Shown here: positions 7,887 through 15,758 of the stretch, one piece after another | Numbering within the stretch: the stretch's first letter is position 1 | How the letters are laid out: each line of letters opens with the position of its first letter | Source: UBA5189 sp035631615 | GTDB taxonomy: Bacteria > Chloroflexota > Limnocylindria > Limnocylindrales > CSP1-4 | DNA: 53,569 nucleotides | NCBI GenBank assembly: GCA_035631615.1 | Contig: DASQIK010000001.1 | Location: 1 to 53,569, forward strand | Reading direction: 5' to 3' | Notes under the pieces: generated by a model | What the model was told of the DNA's origin: nothing | Databases searched by the model: none | The model's input: only the letters and a program-made list of their open reading frames with translations | Position numbers and translations under genes: made by a program

Positions 7887-8936
7887 TCAGCCCTGTGCGG
7901 GCAGCAGGTCGTCGCGCACGAGCTGGTCGACGGTCACCGGATTCGGCACGAGCCCGAGCGTCTGCATGTACGCGATCGACGCCTGCCAGCCGGCGTGGTC
8001 GATCGCGCCGAAGGCACCGCCGCCCGAGGCGGGCGACCAGGTCGCGATCGTGGCAGCGAGAATCGCCGCCTGCGTGGCGCGGTTCGAGCCGAGGTCCGGC
8101 ACCGCCGCGATCGAGGCGTCGAGACCGACCTTCGGGTCGGCGGCGATCTCGGTCATCGCGCGGAGGGTCGCGGCGACGAACGCGGCGACCGCATCGCCCT
8201 TCGAGCCGAGAGTGGCCTTGGAGGAGATGAGCCCGGGACCGGGCAGGGCCACGACGTCGTCGACGTGCAGGACGATCGCCTTCGTGCCCGACAGCTCGAG
8301 CTGGACGGGCTCGTTGTTCGCGAATCCCGTCGCCGCGTCGACCGCGCCGCCCTGGACGGCGACGCCCTGGCCGAAGTCGGGGTACTCGACGACGGTCACG
8401 TCGTCGGGCGTCAGGCCGACCGACTTCAGCAGGGCCTGGAGCATGATCCACGACGACCCGTACTTGCCCGGGATGCCGATCTTCCTGCCCTTGAGATCGG
8501 CGGCGGTCTTGATGCCGGACGACGCCTTCGCGAACACGATCGAGGGATACGTGCCGTACACGGTCGCGACGTACTGGACCGGGATGCCCTGGCTGACCGC
8601 CGGGATCACGTCGGTGCCGTCGGCGACCGAGATGTCGATCGCACCCTGGCCGGTGAGTGTGATCAGGTCCGGGTCGATCTTGTTCTCGAAGGTCACGTCG
8701 AGGCCCGCATTGCGGTAGTAGCCGTTCTGCTGTGCCAGGTAGAAGGGCGCGAACTGGACGCTCGGGATGTAGCCGAGCCCGACCTTGAGCGCGACCGGAG
8801 CGGCAGTCGTGGCGCGCGTCGACGGCTCGACATGGCTGCACGTCGAGCTCGCAGGACATGTCGATGCGGCCGGGTTCCCACACGCTGCGAGGACCATGGC
8901 CGCGAGAACGATCAGGCTGGCGAGGCGGGAGGGCAT
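7887..8936 (-). CDS. ABC-transporter substrate-binding lipoprotein, NMT1/THI5-like
   Basis: The ATG at 8936 is preceded by AGGAGA at a normal distance. The 349-residue product starts with a lipoprotein signal ending in 'LAAC', so it is probably anchored outside the membrane at the Cys near residue 19. The body has the NMT1/THI5 periplasmic-binding fold: 'GYIPSVQFAPFYLAQQNGYY', 'GLDVTFE', 'DISVADGTD' and 'LKGRKIGIPGKYGSS'. Relatives bind thiamine precursors, riboflavin, nitrate or sulfonates; the ligand cannot be read here. It is the last transporter gene of an operon that begins with a SorC regulator and an FGGY kinase, which is unusual company for this binding-protein class. Confidence 0.88.
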   Translation of the reverse strand: MPSRLASLIVLAAMVLAACGNPAASTCPASSTCSHVEPSTRATTAAPVALKVGLGYIPSVQFAPFYLAQQNGYYRNAGLDVTFENKIDPDLITLTGQGAIDISVADGTDVIPAVSQGIPVQYVATVYGTYPSIVFAKASSGIKTAADLKGRKIGIPGKYGSSWIMLQALLKSVGLTPDDVTVVEYPDFGQGVAVQGGAVDAATGFANNEPVQLELSGTKAIVLHVDDVVALPGPGLISSKATLGSKGDAVAAFVAATLRAMTEIAADPKVGLDASIAAVPDLGSNRATQAAILAATIATWSPASGGGAFGAIDHAGWQASIAYMQTLGLVPNPVTVDQLVRDDLLPAQG

Positions 8937-8957
8937 GGAGATCTCCTGTGGGATGGG

Positions 8958-9755
8958 TCAGCGGGCTCCGACGAGCGCGCGTTCGACGACGACGACGAGG
9001 CCGTACAGGGCGATGCCCAGCAGGGCGATCGTCAGGAGCGTGGCGAAGAGGAGCGGGATGTCGAACAGGCTGCCGCGCGCGATGTTCACCAGCAGCCCGA
9101 GCCCGCGATCTGCGCCGGCCCACTCCCCCACGATCGCGCCGACGACGGCGAGGGTGACCCCGACGCGGAGCCCGCCGAAGATCGCCGGCAGCGCCGCAGG
9201 GATCTCGAGGGTCGTGACGATCTGCCAGCGGCTCGCCCGCAGGCTGCGGGCGAGCTCGAGCAGGCGGCCGTCGACCGCGCGGAAGCCGACCATCGTCGCG
9301 ATCGCGACCGGGAAGAAGACGATCAGCGCGCAGATCACGAACTTGGCGGTCAGCCCCGGCCCGAACCACAGGGCGAGCAGCGGTGCCAGCGCGAGGATCG
9401 GGATCGCCTGCGCCGCGACCAGGTACGGCGAGAGGAGGCGCTCGGCGAGCGGAAGACGCGCGAGGAGGTAGCCGACGATCAGCGCGAAGCTGGCGCCGAC
9501 GCCGAACCCGACGGCGACCTCGTACAGCGTGCGGGACGCATGTGGCGCGATCGTGCCATCTGCCCAGGCCGAGACGAACCGCGCACCCACGAGCTCGGGC
9601 GTGGGCAGGATGAACGGCGGAAAGCCCGAGACGATGACGATGAGCTTCCAGATCGCGATGAACGCCGCAAGGGCGATCGCGGCGCCGACGACCGACGGAA
9701 TCCGTGCGGGCGCGACGGCGGTCGTCGTTCCCCGGCCGGCCCGCACCGCGGTCAT
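8958..9755 (-). CDS. ABC-transporter permease (SsuC/ThiX/RibX type)
   Basis: The 265-residue protein has about six membrane segments and the permease EAA-like loop 'LARSLRASRWQIVTTLEIPA'. Motifs 'FILPTPELV' and 'IVGEWAGADRGLGLLV' are typical of the taurine/nitrate/thiamine-precursor permease family. The ATG at 9755 overlaps the ATPase stop codon by four bases. It should form the membrane channel for the binding lipoprotein encoded 21 bases downstream. Confidence 0.9.
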   Translation of the reverse strand: MTAVRAGRGTTTAVAPARIPSVVGAAIALAAFIAIWKLIVIVSGFPPFILPTPELVGARFVSAWADGTIAPHASRTLYEVAVGFGVGASFALIVGYLLARLPLAERLLSPYLVAAQAIPILALAPLLALWFGPGLTAKFVICALIVFFPVAIATMVGFRAVDGRLLELARSLRASRWQIVTTLEIPAALPAIFGGLRVGVTLAVVGAIVGEWAGADRGLGLLVNIARGSLFDIPLLFATLLTIALLGIALYGLVVVVERALVGAR

Positions 9756-10531
9756 GCGGCGGCCTCACCGAGGGCGGCGCGGATGGCGTGGGCGGTCGAG
9801 CTGACGATGGCCGCGTCGAGGTCGCCGAACGAGCGCGGCCGCGCGAGCGAGACGGGCAGGTCGGCGACGACGCGGCCCGGTCGCGCCGAGAGCACGACCA
9901 CGCGATCGGCGAGAAAGATCGCCTCCTGGACAGAATGCGTCACAAGGAGGACGGTCGTCGGGGTCCGTGCGGTGATCGCGAGCAGCTCGAGGTTGAGCCG
10001 TTCGCGCGTGAGCTCGTCGAGGGCGCTGAACGGCTCGTCCAGCAGCAGGACCTGCGGCTCGAGCGCGAGCGTCCGGGCGAGCGCCGCGCGCTGGCGCATG
10101 CCGCCCGAGAGCTGCGACGGGACCTGGGATGCGGCGGCTTCGATGCCGACCGTGCCGAGCAGGGTGGCGACGCGCGCCTCACGCTCGGCTCGGGCGACGC
10201 CGGCGAGCTCGAGCGGGTAGGCGACGTTCTCCGCCGTCGTCCGCCACGGCAACAGGCGCGGCTCCTGGAACACGAGGCCGACGCGTGGATCGGGGCCGTC
10301 GATCGGGCGCCCGTCGATCGCGGCGGTGCCGGCGTCCGGCGCGAGCAGGCCCGCGACGACCCGAAGGAGCGTCGACTTGCCACTCCCGTTCGGCCCGATC
10401 AGGGCGACGATCTGGCCGGGATCGACGACGAGGTCGACACCGCCGAGCGCGACCAGCCGGTCGTGGCGGCCGGCCGGGAACGAGACGCTGATGTCGCGCA
10501 GCACGATCCGCCCGACCGGCGGCGCCGTCAC
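9752..10531 (-). CDS. ABC-transporter ATPase (SsuB/ThiZ type)
   Basis: The GTG at 10531 overlaps the kinase stop codon (GTGA) and gives 259 residues. All nucleotide-binding elements are present: Walker A 'GPNGSGKST', Q-loop 'LVFQEPRLLPW', signature 'QLSGGMRQR', Walker B 'VLLLDEPFSALD' and the switch His in 'LVTHSVQEA'. The 'PRLLPW' after the Q-loop is typical of the nitrate/taurine/thiamine-precursor importer ATPases. It energises the adjacent permease. Confidence 0.92.
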   Translation of the reverse strand: MTAPPVGRIVLRDISVSFPAGRHDRLVALGGVDLVVDPGQIVALIGPNGSGKSTLLRVVAGLLAPDAGTAAIDGRPIDGPDPRVGLVFQEPRLLPWRTTAENVAYPLELAGVARAEREARVATLLGTVGIEAAASQVPSQLSGGMRQRAALARTLALEPQVLLLDEPFSALDELTRERLNLELLAITARTPTTVLLVTHSVQEAIFLADRVVVLSARPGRVVADLPVSLARPRSFGDLDAAIVSSTAHAIRAALGEAAA

Positions 10532-12027
10532 GCCGAGGCTCCGGCGAGATTCGCCGCGGGTCCGGCCGGCATCCGCCCGGCCGCGAGCCCGCGCAGGATC
10601 GGCGAGACGGCAGGATGGAGAGCCGTGTAGGCCGCGTAGAGCTCGTCGTAGACATCGCCCCGCTCCGGATCGGGCTCGAAGCGTCGGTCGATCGTGGTCA
10701 TCTCGCGGATGGCCGCCGGGAGATCCGGGTGGACGCCCATGCCGACCGCGGCGACGATCGCCGCTCCTGCCGCGGCGGTCTCGCGGAGCCGCGGCACCTC
10801 GACGGTGAAGCCGGTGACGTCGGCCTTGATCTGGTTCCAGCCGTCGTCGCGCGCCGGGCCGCCACAGGCCCGCATCGCCGTCACCTCGATGCCCGCGGCC
10901 AACATCGGCGCGGCGACGTGGCGGATCGCCAGCGCGGCTGCCTCGAGCGTGGCCCGCACGAGATGCGCGCGTGTGTGGCGCAGCGTCAGGCCCGCGAACA
11001 CGCCGCGTGCCGACGCGTCCCACAGCGGCGATCGCTCGCCCGCGAGGTACGGCAGGAACACCAGGCCCTCCGCGCCCGGCGCGACGGTTCGCGCCGCGGC
11101 GAGCAGATCGTCGACCGGCACGGATCCGTTGAGAATCTCGCTTCCGAGCCAGTCGAGCGCGGCCCCGGTAGCCGCCATCGCACCGCCGACGGAGTACAGC
11201 CCGGGGAGTGGCGCGGGCGTCGTGAACCCACCCGCCACCTCGATCGGCCCATCCGCATAGACGCCGAATCCGCCGGCCGCGCCGCCGACGTCGATCGCGT
11301 CGCCGGGCTCCAGCATCCGCGCGCCGTGGAAGCTCGCGAACGCGTCCACGAGCCCGACGACCACGGGCGTTCCGGCGGGCAGGCCCAGGAGCCGCGCCGG
11401 TTCCGGCAGGAGCCCGCCGAGCACCGTCCCGACACGGGCATCCGCGGCAACCCTGTCGAGGTCAAGACCGGCGCCGGCGAGCGCGCCGCGCGAGATGCCC
11501 TCCCCGCCCGGAACGACGGACGTCGCCGCGCGACCGGTGAGCCGCAGGCCGAGCGCCTCCCAGGAGTTGAGGTACCAGCGCGCCCGGGCCGCCGTCGCCG
11601 GGTCGTGGCGCTCCAGCCAGCGCGCGGCGGGCAGCACGCCGAGCGCCCAGCCGCGGAGGCCCGTCGCAGCCTCGAGCGCCGCCCGCTCGTTGCCCGATCG
11701 GCTGTCCAGCCAGGTGATGGCCGGCCGCACGGCCCGGCCCTCGGCGTCCACCGCGGTCAGCGTCGGGCCGTGGCCGGCGATGCACACGCCGACGGGGTCG
11801 ATGGTGTCGAACCCACGCTCGTGAGCCTGCTCGATCGCCATCCGGACGGCTTCGCCGAGGCCGGCCCACCACGCCTCTGGGTCCTGCTCTGCACGGCCGG
11901 ACGCAGGGTCGACATCCATGCCGTACGCCGCCCGCCCGAGGCCGACCGGGGCGCCGTCGAGCGTGAGCAGCCCGGCCTTGACCCGTGTCGTTCCGAGATC
12001 GATGCCGACGAGGACCGGTGTCGTCAT
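10528..12027 (-). CDS. FGGY-family carbohydrate kinase (xylulokinase-like)
   Basis: The ATG at 12027 sits in a four-base overlap with the regulator stop codon; 499 residues is normal for FGGY kinases. The actin-like ATP fold is visible: phosphate-1 'GIDLGTTRVKAGLL', catalytic region 'GLVDAFASFHG', and 'LPYLAGERSPLWDASARG' with 'GLTLRHTRAHLVRATLEAAA', which most resembles xylulokinase. FGGY enzymes phosphorylate sugars or related polyols in the cytoplasm. The substrate is uncertain; a SorC regulator next to an FGGY kinase also recalls the AI-2 pair LsrR/LsrK. The downstream transporter genes are not of a sugar-importer type. Confidence 0.85.
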   Translation of the reverse strand: MTTPVLVGIDLGTTRVKAGLLTLDGAPVGLGRAAYGMDVDPASGRAEQDPEAWWAGLGEAVRMAIEQAHERGFDTIDPVGVCIAGHGPTLTAVDAEGRAVRPAITWLDSRSGNERAALEAATGLRGWALGVLPAARWLERHDPATAARARWYLNSWEALGLRLTGRAATSVVPGGEGISRGALAGAGLDLDRVAADARVGTVLGGLLPEPARLLGLPAGTPVVVGLVDAFASFHGARMLEPGDAIDVGGAAGGFGVYADGPIEVAGGFTTPAPLPGLYSVGGAMAATGAALDWLGSEILNGSVPVDDLLAAARTVAPGAEGLVFLPYLAGERSPLWDASARGVFAGLTLRHTRAHLVRATLEAAALAIRHVAAPMLAAGIEVTAMRACGGPARDDGWNQIKADVTGFTVEVPRLRETAAAGAAIVAAVGMGVHPDLPAAIREMTTIDRRFEPDPERGDVYDELYAAYTALHPAVSPILRGLAAGRMPAGPAANLAGASA

Positions 12028-12971
12028 GCCGCCGCCTCGGAGGCGAGATTCAGCACGGCCTCGGCGGTTCGAACGTCGGTCACGAGCACGTTGAGGAAGC
12101 GGCCACGGAGCGCCCCGAGGATCGGCGCCACCTTCCCGGGCCCCTCCGCGACCCCGATCGCGAGCGGGAGGCTCGGCAATCCCCTGGCGTCGAATGCGAC
12201 GGTCCGCTTCCGGAGCGATTCGCCGACCAGCCGGCCGTCGATCGCGAACGGCGCGATGAGCACCTCGCCAACGGCCTTGCCGGCAGCGATCTCGGCCATC
12301 GCGGTGCGACCGATGCGCGCCTCGCTCCACGTCGGGCCGCCGATCCCGAACAGGGCGACGTCGAGCCGTGCCCACAGGTCGATGACGCTTCTGATGCCCG
12401 CATGCGCGCACAGCGCGTCGCGCACCTTCGCGTCGTCGAGGAGGCCCGGCGCATGCAACGCGTTGATGCTCGACCCGAGCGCATCGCCGATGCGGCGATA
12501 CGGTTCGTCACCCGCGCCCGCGCGCCAGAACCCGCCGCACAAGGGGACGACGGTCGCATCGACCTGGGCTCCGGCCCCGGCGCCCGCCCCGGCAGCGAGC
12601 TCGTCGGCAACGGCCGACACGGATGCCCCGTCCCCGATCCCGACCGTCATCCCGTCGCGAATCGCGCTCCGGAGCACTTCGCCGGCCAGCCGGCCGACGC
12701 GGCGCCTCGTCAGCTCGGGCGGGCCATCGAGGGTGGGTGCGAGGTGCACGGCGCGCAGCCCGAACCGCGCTCGCAGCGCCTCACCCGCGGGTGACTCGAC
12801 CGCGCTCCGATCCACGATCCGGATCTCGACGACGCCCTGGGCGCGGGCCTCCTTGAGCAGCCGCGACACCTGCGGCCGCGTGACCCCGACCAGCGCGGCG
12901 ATGGCCTCCTGCGTCTCGCCGAGCTCGTAGTACAGCCGGCTCACGCGAACCAGCGTCGCCAGGTCGCTCAT
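12024..12971 (-). CDS. SorC/DeoR-type sugar-responsive transcriptional regulator
   Basis: I chose the ATG at 12971, which begins 'MSDLATLVRVSRLYYE', the usual N-terminus of the family; a frame extension to 13007 adds 12 unconvincing residues. The 315-residue protein has an N-terminal helix-turn-helix ('QEAIAALVGVTRPQVSRLLK') followed by the SorC sugar-phosphate-binding domain ('VGIGDGASVSAVADEL', 'VALFGIGGP'). Family members bind a phosphorylated sugar and control the operon they belong to. It is first in the operon and overlaps the kinase gene, so the kinase product could be its inducer. Perfect inverted repeats upstream are candidate operators. Confidence 0.88.
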   Translation of the reverse strand: MSDLATLVRVSRLYYELGETQEAIAALVGVTRPQVSRLLKEARAQGVVEIRIVDRSAVESPAGEALRARFGLRAVHLAPTLDGPPELTRRRVGRLAGEVLRSAIRDGMTVGIGDGASVSAVADELAAGAGAGAGAQVDATVVPLCGGFWRAGAGDEPYRRIGDALGSSINALHAPGLLDDAKVRDALCAHAGIRSVIDLWARLDVALFGIGGPTWSEARIGRTAMAEIAAGKAVGEVLIAPFAIDGRLVGESLRKRTVAFDARGLPSLPLAIGVAEGPGKVAPILGALRGRFLNVLVTDVRTAEAVLNLASEAAA

Positions 12972-13026
12972 CGGGTGGATACCGTCCGCGGACGTCGGTC
13001 TCCGCACGTTTGTTCAGAACAGATGT

Positions 13027-13053
13027 GCACGGCGTAATCATCGATCGCCGTGC
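13027..13053. promoter_or_regulatory. Inverted repeat upstream of the SorC gene (candidate operator)
   Basis: GCACGGCG at 13027-13034 is matched by its exact complement CGCCGTGC at 13046-13053, with an 11-base A/T-richer centre. A smaller palindrome, TGTTCAGAACA, lies beside it at 13011-13021. Both are within 85 bases upstream of the SorC-type regulator start, where an autoregulatory operator would be expected. No binding site is known for this regulator, so the role is inference. Confidence 0.4.
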
Positions 13054-13259
13054 GCCCGCCGTCAAACGGCGCCGGTCGAGCCCGATTGTTCCGTACGGCT
13101 ACGAACGGAACCAGGTTCGCGCCGCAGCTCCCGGAAACGCCGCCGGATGGCGCCCACGAGCGCCCGATTTCCGTCGGACCGGTATTCCCCGGGAAACATT
13201 CCGACGTGGCTTGCGCGCGGCATCAACGCCGACAGCCGAACCTCGTCGTCTTCGTAGCC

Positions 13260-13277
13260 CGGCGGAACATTCCGCCG
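13260..13277. repeat. 18-base palindrome, 8-base arms
   Basis: CGGCGGAA and TTCCGCCG flank a two-base CA centre. It lies in non-coding DNA. A related motif, GGGAAACATTCCG, occurs about 70 bases earlier, near 13190. It could be a protein-binding site; no regulator can be named. Confidence 0.5.
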
Positions 13278-13345
13278 AGCGGTTTCGGTTGACCGCGGCG
13301 CGACCGGGCGGCCCGGAAGCCGGGCCCGGGCCCCCGAGTCGACGA

Positions 13346-13754
13346 TCAACCGGCGGCGGAGGCTCCGTAGCCGTCGATCGTGACCTCGACGAGCGGGCTG
13401 TCGGTGAACATCACGTCGGGATCGCGGCGCCACGCCCTGGCGACCTGCTCGATGACCTCGCGGCGATGGACGGGCTCGGTGACCTCACGGGCGACCGCCG
13501 GGGAGGTCGGCGTGGATCCCGCCCTGCTTCAGGTGGAACGTGAAGTCGGGGTTTGCGCGCAGGTTGTGCAGCCAGGCGCGGGTGCGCTCGGCGCTGGGCA
13601 TGCCGCTGATGTACAGCCGGCCGCCGAGGTTGAAGAACACGATCTCGATCCGCCGCGGTTCGCCGGACTTCCGCCCGGTGGTCGTGATGTCGATCGTGTG
13701 GCCGTGGTCGAGCGCCTTGACGATGGCGGGGTCGAGCCGGGTGGATGCGGTCAT
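13346..13754 (-). pseudogene. Deazaflavin-dependent nitroreductase/quinone-reductase family gene with frameshift
   Basis: From the ATG at 13754 the first frame reads 'TTTGRKSGEPRRIEIVFFNL' and 'RAWLHNLRANPDFTFHLK', typical of the F420H2-dependent nitroreductase/quinone-reductase family. It then meets a stop at 13485 after 89 residues. The C-terminal half continues in another frame ('REVIEQVARAWRRDPDVMF', then 'SPLVEVTIDGYG') to a TGA at 13346. Removing one base from the GGGG run at 13500-13503 restores a continuous product of about 135 residues, the expected family length. The gene is therefore either a recent pseudogene or carries a homopolymer assembly error. Confidence 0.8.
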
Positions 13755-14110
13755 TGGTGGGTGGATTCTCCGTGGACTGCCTGAGCAAGCGGCCGTGGCG
13801 CTGGACACGCCCGATGGTCGTTGACGACGCAACAATCGTCCCACGGAGCGAACCCGAACGCAAGCGGTCGCCGGTCGATCGGACGAACGCTGGTCGTCCA
13901 GGTAACCGAGTTTGACCAGGTTCCGTCCGATTCCTCGCCAACCTCGTCAGTCCCGGTCCCCTGGGCGACCACATTGACGACCTCGGTCGGCACCGGAGGC
14001 TCCATGACCGCCAATCTTGTCGAATTCGGACTCGGAGGCGACCACGCAGGGCGCAGCCGAGGTCGAGCCGCGCTGGGTGGGGGCGGGAGTCGAGGCGCGC
14101 TTGGTGCGCC
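13755..14110. other. Gene-free stretch, nothing recognised
   Basis: These 356 bases separate the broken reductase from the HhH-GPD gene. Base composition drops somewhat below the flanks between about 13840 and 14030, as expected for a promoter region of the minus-strand reductase. Open frames on both strands are short, compositionally odd and show no family motif. I see no RNA gene or strong hairpin. Confidence 0.5.
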
Positions 14111-14677
14111 CTAGACGCGTTTGCCCTGGGCGCGGAGCTCGGCCTTGTAGGCTCGTTTGCCGGCCTGGTACGTGGCCAGCGCCTCGGGCGAGTCCACGTC
14201 GCCCAGGGTCTGGTGCTTCGGCAGCACGTCGGCCATGCCCGGCAGCGAGACGCCGAGCCGCTTGCCGAGGATCGCCAGGATCGTCCGGGCCTTCATCTCG
14301 CCGATGCCGGGCAGCTCGAGCAGCCGCGCCTGGAGGTCCTTGCCGTCCTTCGCCTCGCGCCAGATCCGGGACGCATCACCGTCGTACCGCTCCGCGATCG
14401 CAGCGCAGAGCGCGGCGACCTTGCCGGCCATCGAGCCCGGGAAGCGATGGAGCGCCGGTCGCTCGCGGAAGACGCGATCGAGCTCCGCGGGGTCGGTGGC
14501 GGCGATCCGTCGAGCGTCAAGATGCCCGAGCCGGCGCTCGAGCTCCCAGGGCCCCGAGAACGCCTTCTGGACGGTGACCTGCTGGTCCAGTGCGAAGCCG
14601 ATGAGCAGGGCAAGCGCGTTGGTCGAGATCAGCTGGTCGGCGTCGTCGTTGCCGGTGAACGGGAGTCGCGCGGTCAT
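14111..14677 (-). CDS. HhH-GPD-type base-excision repair protein (TIGR03252-like)
   Basis: The ATG at 14677 gives 188 residues. 'LLIGFALDQQVTVQKAF' near the N-terminus and 'LQARLLELPGIGEMKARTIL' (a helix-hairpin-helix with 'LPGIGEMKA') match a family of short HhH-GPD proteins often called uncharacterised DNA-glycosylase-like. I do not see the complete DNA-glycosylase catalytic Lys/Asp arrangement of Nth/MutY, nor an iron-sulfur loop. A role in DNA repair is family-level inference. The neighbours do not add to this. Confidence 0.8.
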   Translation of the reverse strand: MTARLPFTGNDDADQLISTNALALLIGFALDQQVTVQKAFSGPWELERRLGHLDARRIAATDPAELDRVFRERPALHRFPGSMAGKVAALCAAIAERYDGDASRIWREAKDGKDLQARLLELPGIGEMKARTILAILGKRLGVSLPGMADVLPKHQTLGDVDSPEALATYQAGKRAYKAELRAQGKRV

Positions 14678-15114
14678 CGTTGGAGCCTCCGGTCGAGGGT
14701 GTTGGCGGGCGCGCCGGGAAGGCCGCGATCGTAGCGCTTGCAACGGCAATGCAAGGCCGCGGGGCTTGCCTCCCGCAGTAGGATTCGGGGCAACGGAGGT
14801 CTGCTCGATGAGGGATCGACGCCGCTCCCCGGCTCCAGAGTCCGGACGCAGGAACGGGACCCGCGCGGCCCCGAACCTGGCGAGCACCGCGGACGCATCC
14901 CGAGGCGCGAGCAACCTCGCCACCGTGCCCCGCGCGGGCAACATCAGCTCCGACACCCGCGCCGGCTGCCCTCGGTGATCCGGGCCGGGTGGCCGTGAAC
15001 CGGCGAAGGGGAGCCGCGACGACCGAGCCCCCGGGTCACCACGCCAGAACCGTGAATGCAACGGAAGGACCCGCGCTCGCCGCGAGCGCGGGTCTGTTGT
15101 TGCGTGGGGGGCGA
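14678..15114. other. 437-base stretch without a supportable gene; strong hairpin near its right end
   Basis: A 56-codon open frame from the ATG at 14807, preceded by GGAGG, is possible but shows no family and is very rich in Arg, Pro and Ala. The only strong element is the hairpin at 15068-15094. I looked for riboswitch-like cores and for RNase P, tmRNA and SRP signatures and could not support any. The left edge must hold the HhH-GPD promoter. Confidence 0.45.
15068..15094. terminator. Perfect 12-bp hairpin, likely transcription terminator
   Basis: GACCCGCGCTCG pairs perfectly with CGAGCGCGGGTC across a three-base loop. On the plus strand it is followed by TGTTGTTG; on the minus strand it lies about 20 bases beyond the end of the DUF2089/DUF4097 operon. 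It most likely ends that operon; a bidirectional role is possible. Confidence 0.65.
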
Positions 15115-15366
15115 TCAGGAGGTTCGGGCGACGAGCCGGATCCGCTCCCGAAAGCTGAGCTGGTCGCCGGCGAGCCGAATGCCGAACGCGATGACCGCCT
15201 CGCCGGCCCGTCGCCTGAGTGATGGCGCGTGCTGCGCATCGTGCGCGTGACGGGCGACCTCGGCCGCATGCTCGGCGACCGCGCGCCGATCGCCGGCGAG
15301 CAGGCGCTCGAGCTCGACCTCGGCGAAGCGCATCAGCGGGTCGCCGCCGGCTCCGACGCGGCTCAT
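15115..15366 (-). CDS. 83-residue protein of unknown function, end of the SHOCT/DUF4097 operon
   Basis: The ATG at 15366 overlaps the stop of the preceding gene (ATGA), supporting a real coupled gene. The product is helical and highly charged, with 'FAEVELERLLAGDRRAVAEH' and several His residues in 'ARHAHDAQHAP'. It has no membrane segment or signal. I do not recognise a family. Being last in an operon with a zinc-ribbon/HTH regulator and a beta-strand repeat protein, it may be an accessory of that system. Confidence 0.6.
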   Translation of the reverse strand: MSRVGAGGDPLMRFAEVELERLLAGDRRAVAEHAAEVARHAHDAQHAPSLRRRAGEAVIAFGIRLAGDQLSFRERIRLVARTS

Positions 15367-15758
15367 TCGAGCACGATCCGGACGCCGTCGCCGTCCGCGT
15401 CCGCGACATCGAGGATCGGGCCGTGGGTGCCGGTGGTGACCGCCTCCTCGACGTCCGCGATCTGCTCCTTCGACAGCCCGGGCACGCGCGCCAGGGCGAA
15501 TCGGCCGAGCGAGATCGGGATGCGCAGGTCGACCACGCGCCGGCCGTTCTCGCGGACCTCGATTCGAGCCCATCGGGGCGGCGTGCCGCCGGTCGTGGTC
15601 GTCGCCGAGGCCGGCGCCGCGGGTGCTTCGTCCGGCGTGAACGCCCACGAGGACACCTTGCCCTTGTTCTCGAGGGCGTCGAGGATCGGTGCCGCCTCGT
15701 CGGCGGTCAGACGGCCCTCGGCGACGAGCCTGAGGACGCGGTCGAGCGGGTCGGTCAT
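15363..15758 (-). CDS. SHOCT-like-domain protein
   Basis: The start at 15758 overlaps the stop of the DUF4097 gene (ATGA). The 131-residue product opens with 'DPLDRVLRLVAEGRLTADEA', a SHOCT-like short helical module, then a Thr/Pro/Ala linker. A beta-rich part follows with 'RWARIEVRENGRRVVDLRIP' and 'ISLGRFALARVPGLS'. The second half resembles domains found beside DUF4097 proteins. The same module occurs in the two upstream products, suggesting that the three proteins touch each other or share a partner. Confidence 0.75.
   Translation of the reverse strand: MTDPLDRVLRLVAEGRLTADEAAPILDALENKGKVSSWAFTPDEAPAAPASATTTTGGTPPRWARIEVRENGRRVVDLRIPISLGRFALARVPGLSKEQIADVEEAVTTGTHGPILDVADADGDGVRIVLE

Larger units (their letters stand above)
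12972..13345. other. Intergenic stretch rich in inverted repeats
   Basis: The 374 bases between the SorC gene start and the 3' end of the broken reductase gene contain no supportable gene. Besides the repeat at 13027-13053 there is GTTCCGT (13088-13094) facing ACGGAAC (13105-13111). Further along is the near-perfect palindrome CGGCGGAACATTCCGCCG at 13260-13277. The last could form a short hairpin near the end of the downstream reductase transcript but lacks a T-tract. Confidence 0.45.

Noticed and set aside
7539..10220. Long plus-strand open frame (893 codons) across the ABC operon
   Set aside because: The minus strand carries complete binding-protein, permease and ATPase genes with intact motifs; the plus frame has no family features.
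13821..14114. 97-codon plus-strand frame between the reductase and HhH-GPD genes
   Set aside because: Composition unlike a folded protein, no motif, no Shine-Dalgarno, and it runs into the end of the convergent HhH-GPD gene.
14780..15100. Riboswitch or housekeeping RNA (cobalamin, ZTP, c-di-AMP, RNase P, tmRNA) in the gene-poor stretch
   Set aside because: Individual short strings resemble parts of known cores, but no complete conserved set could be assembled and no matching gene follows on the plus strand.
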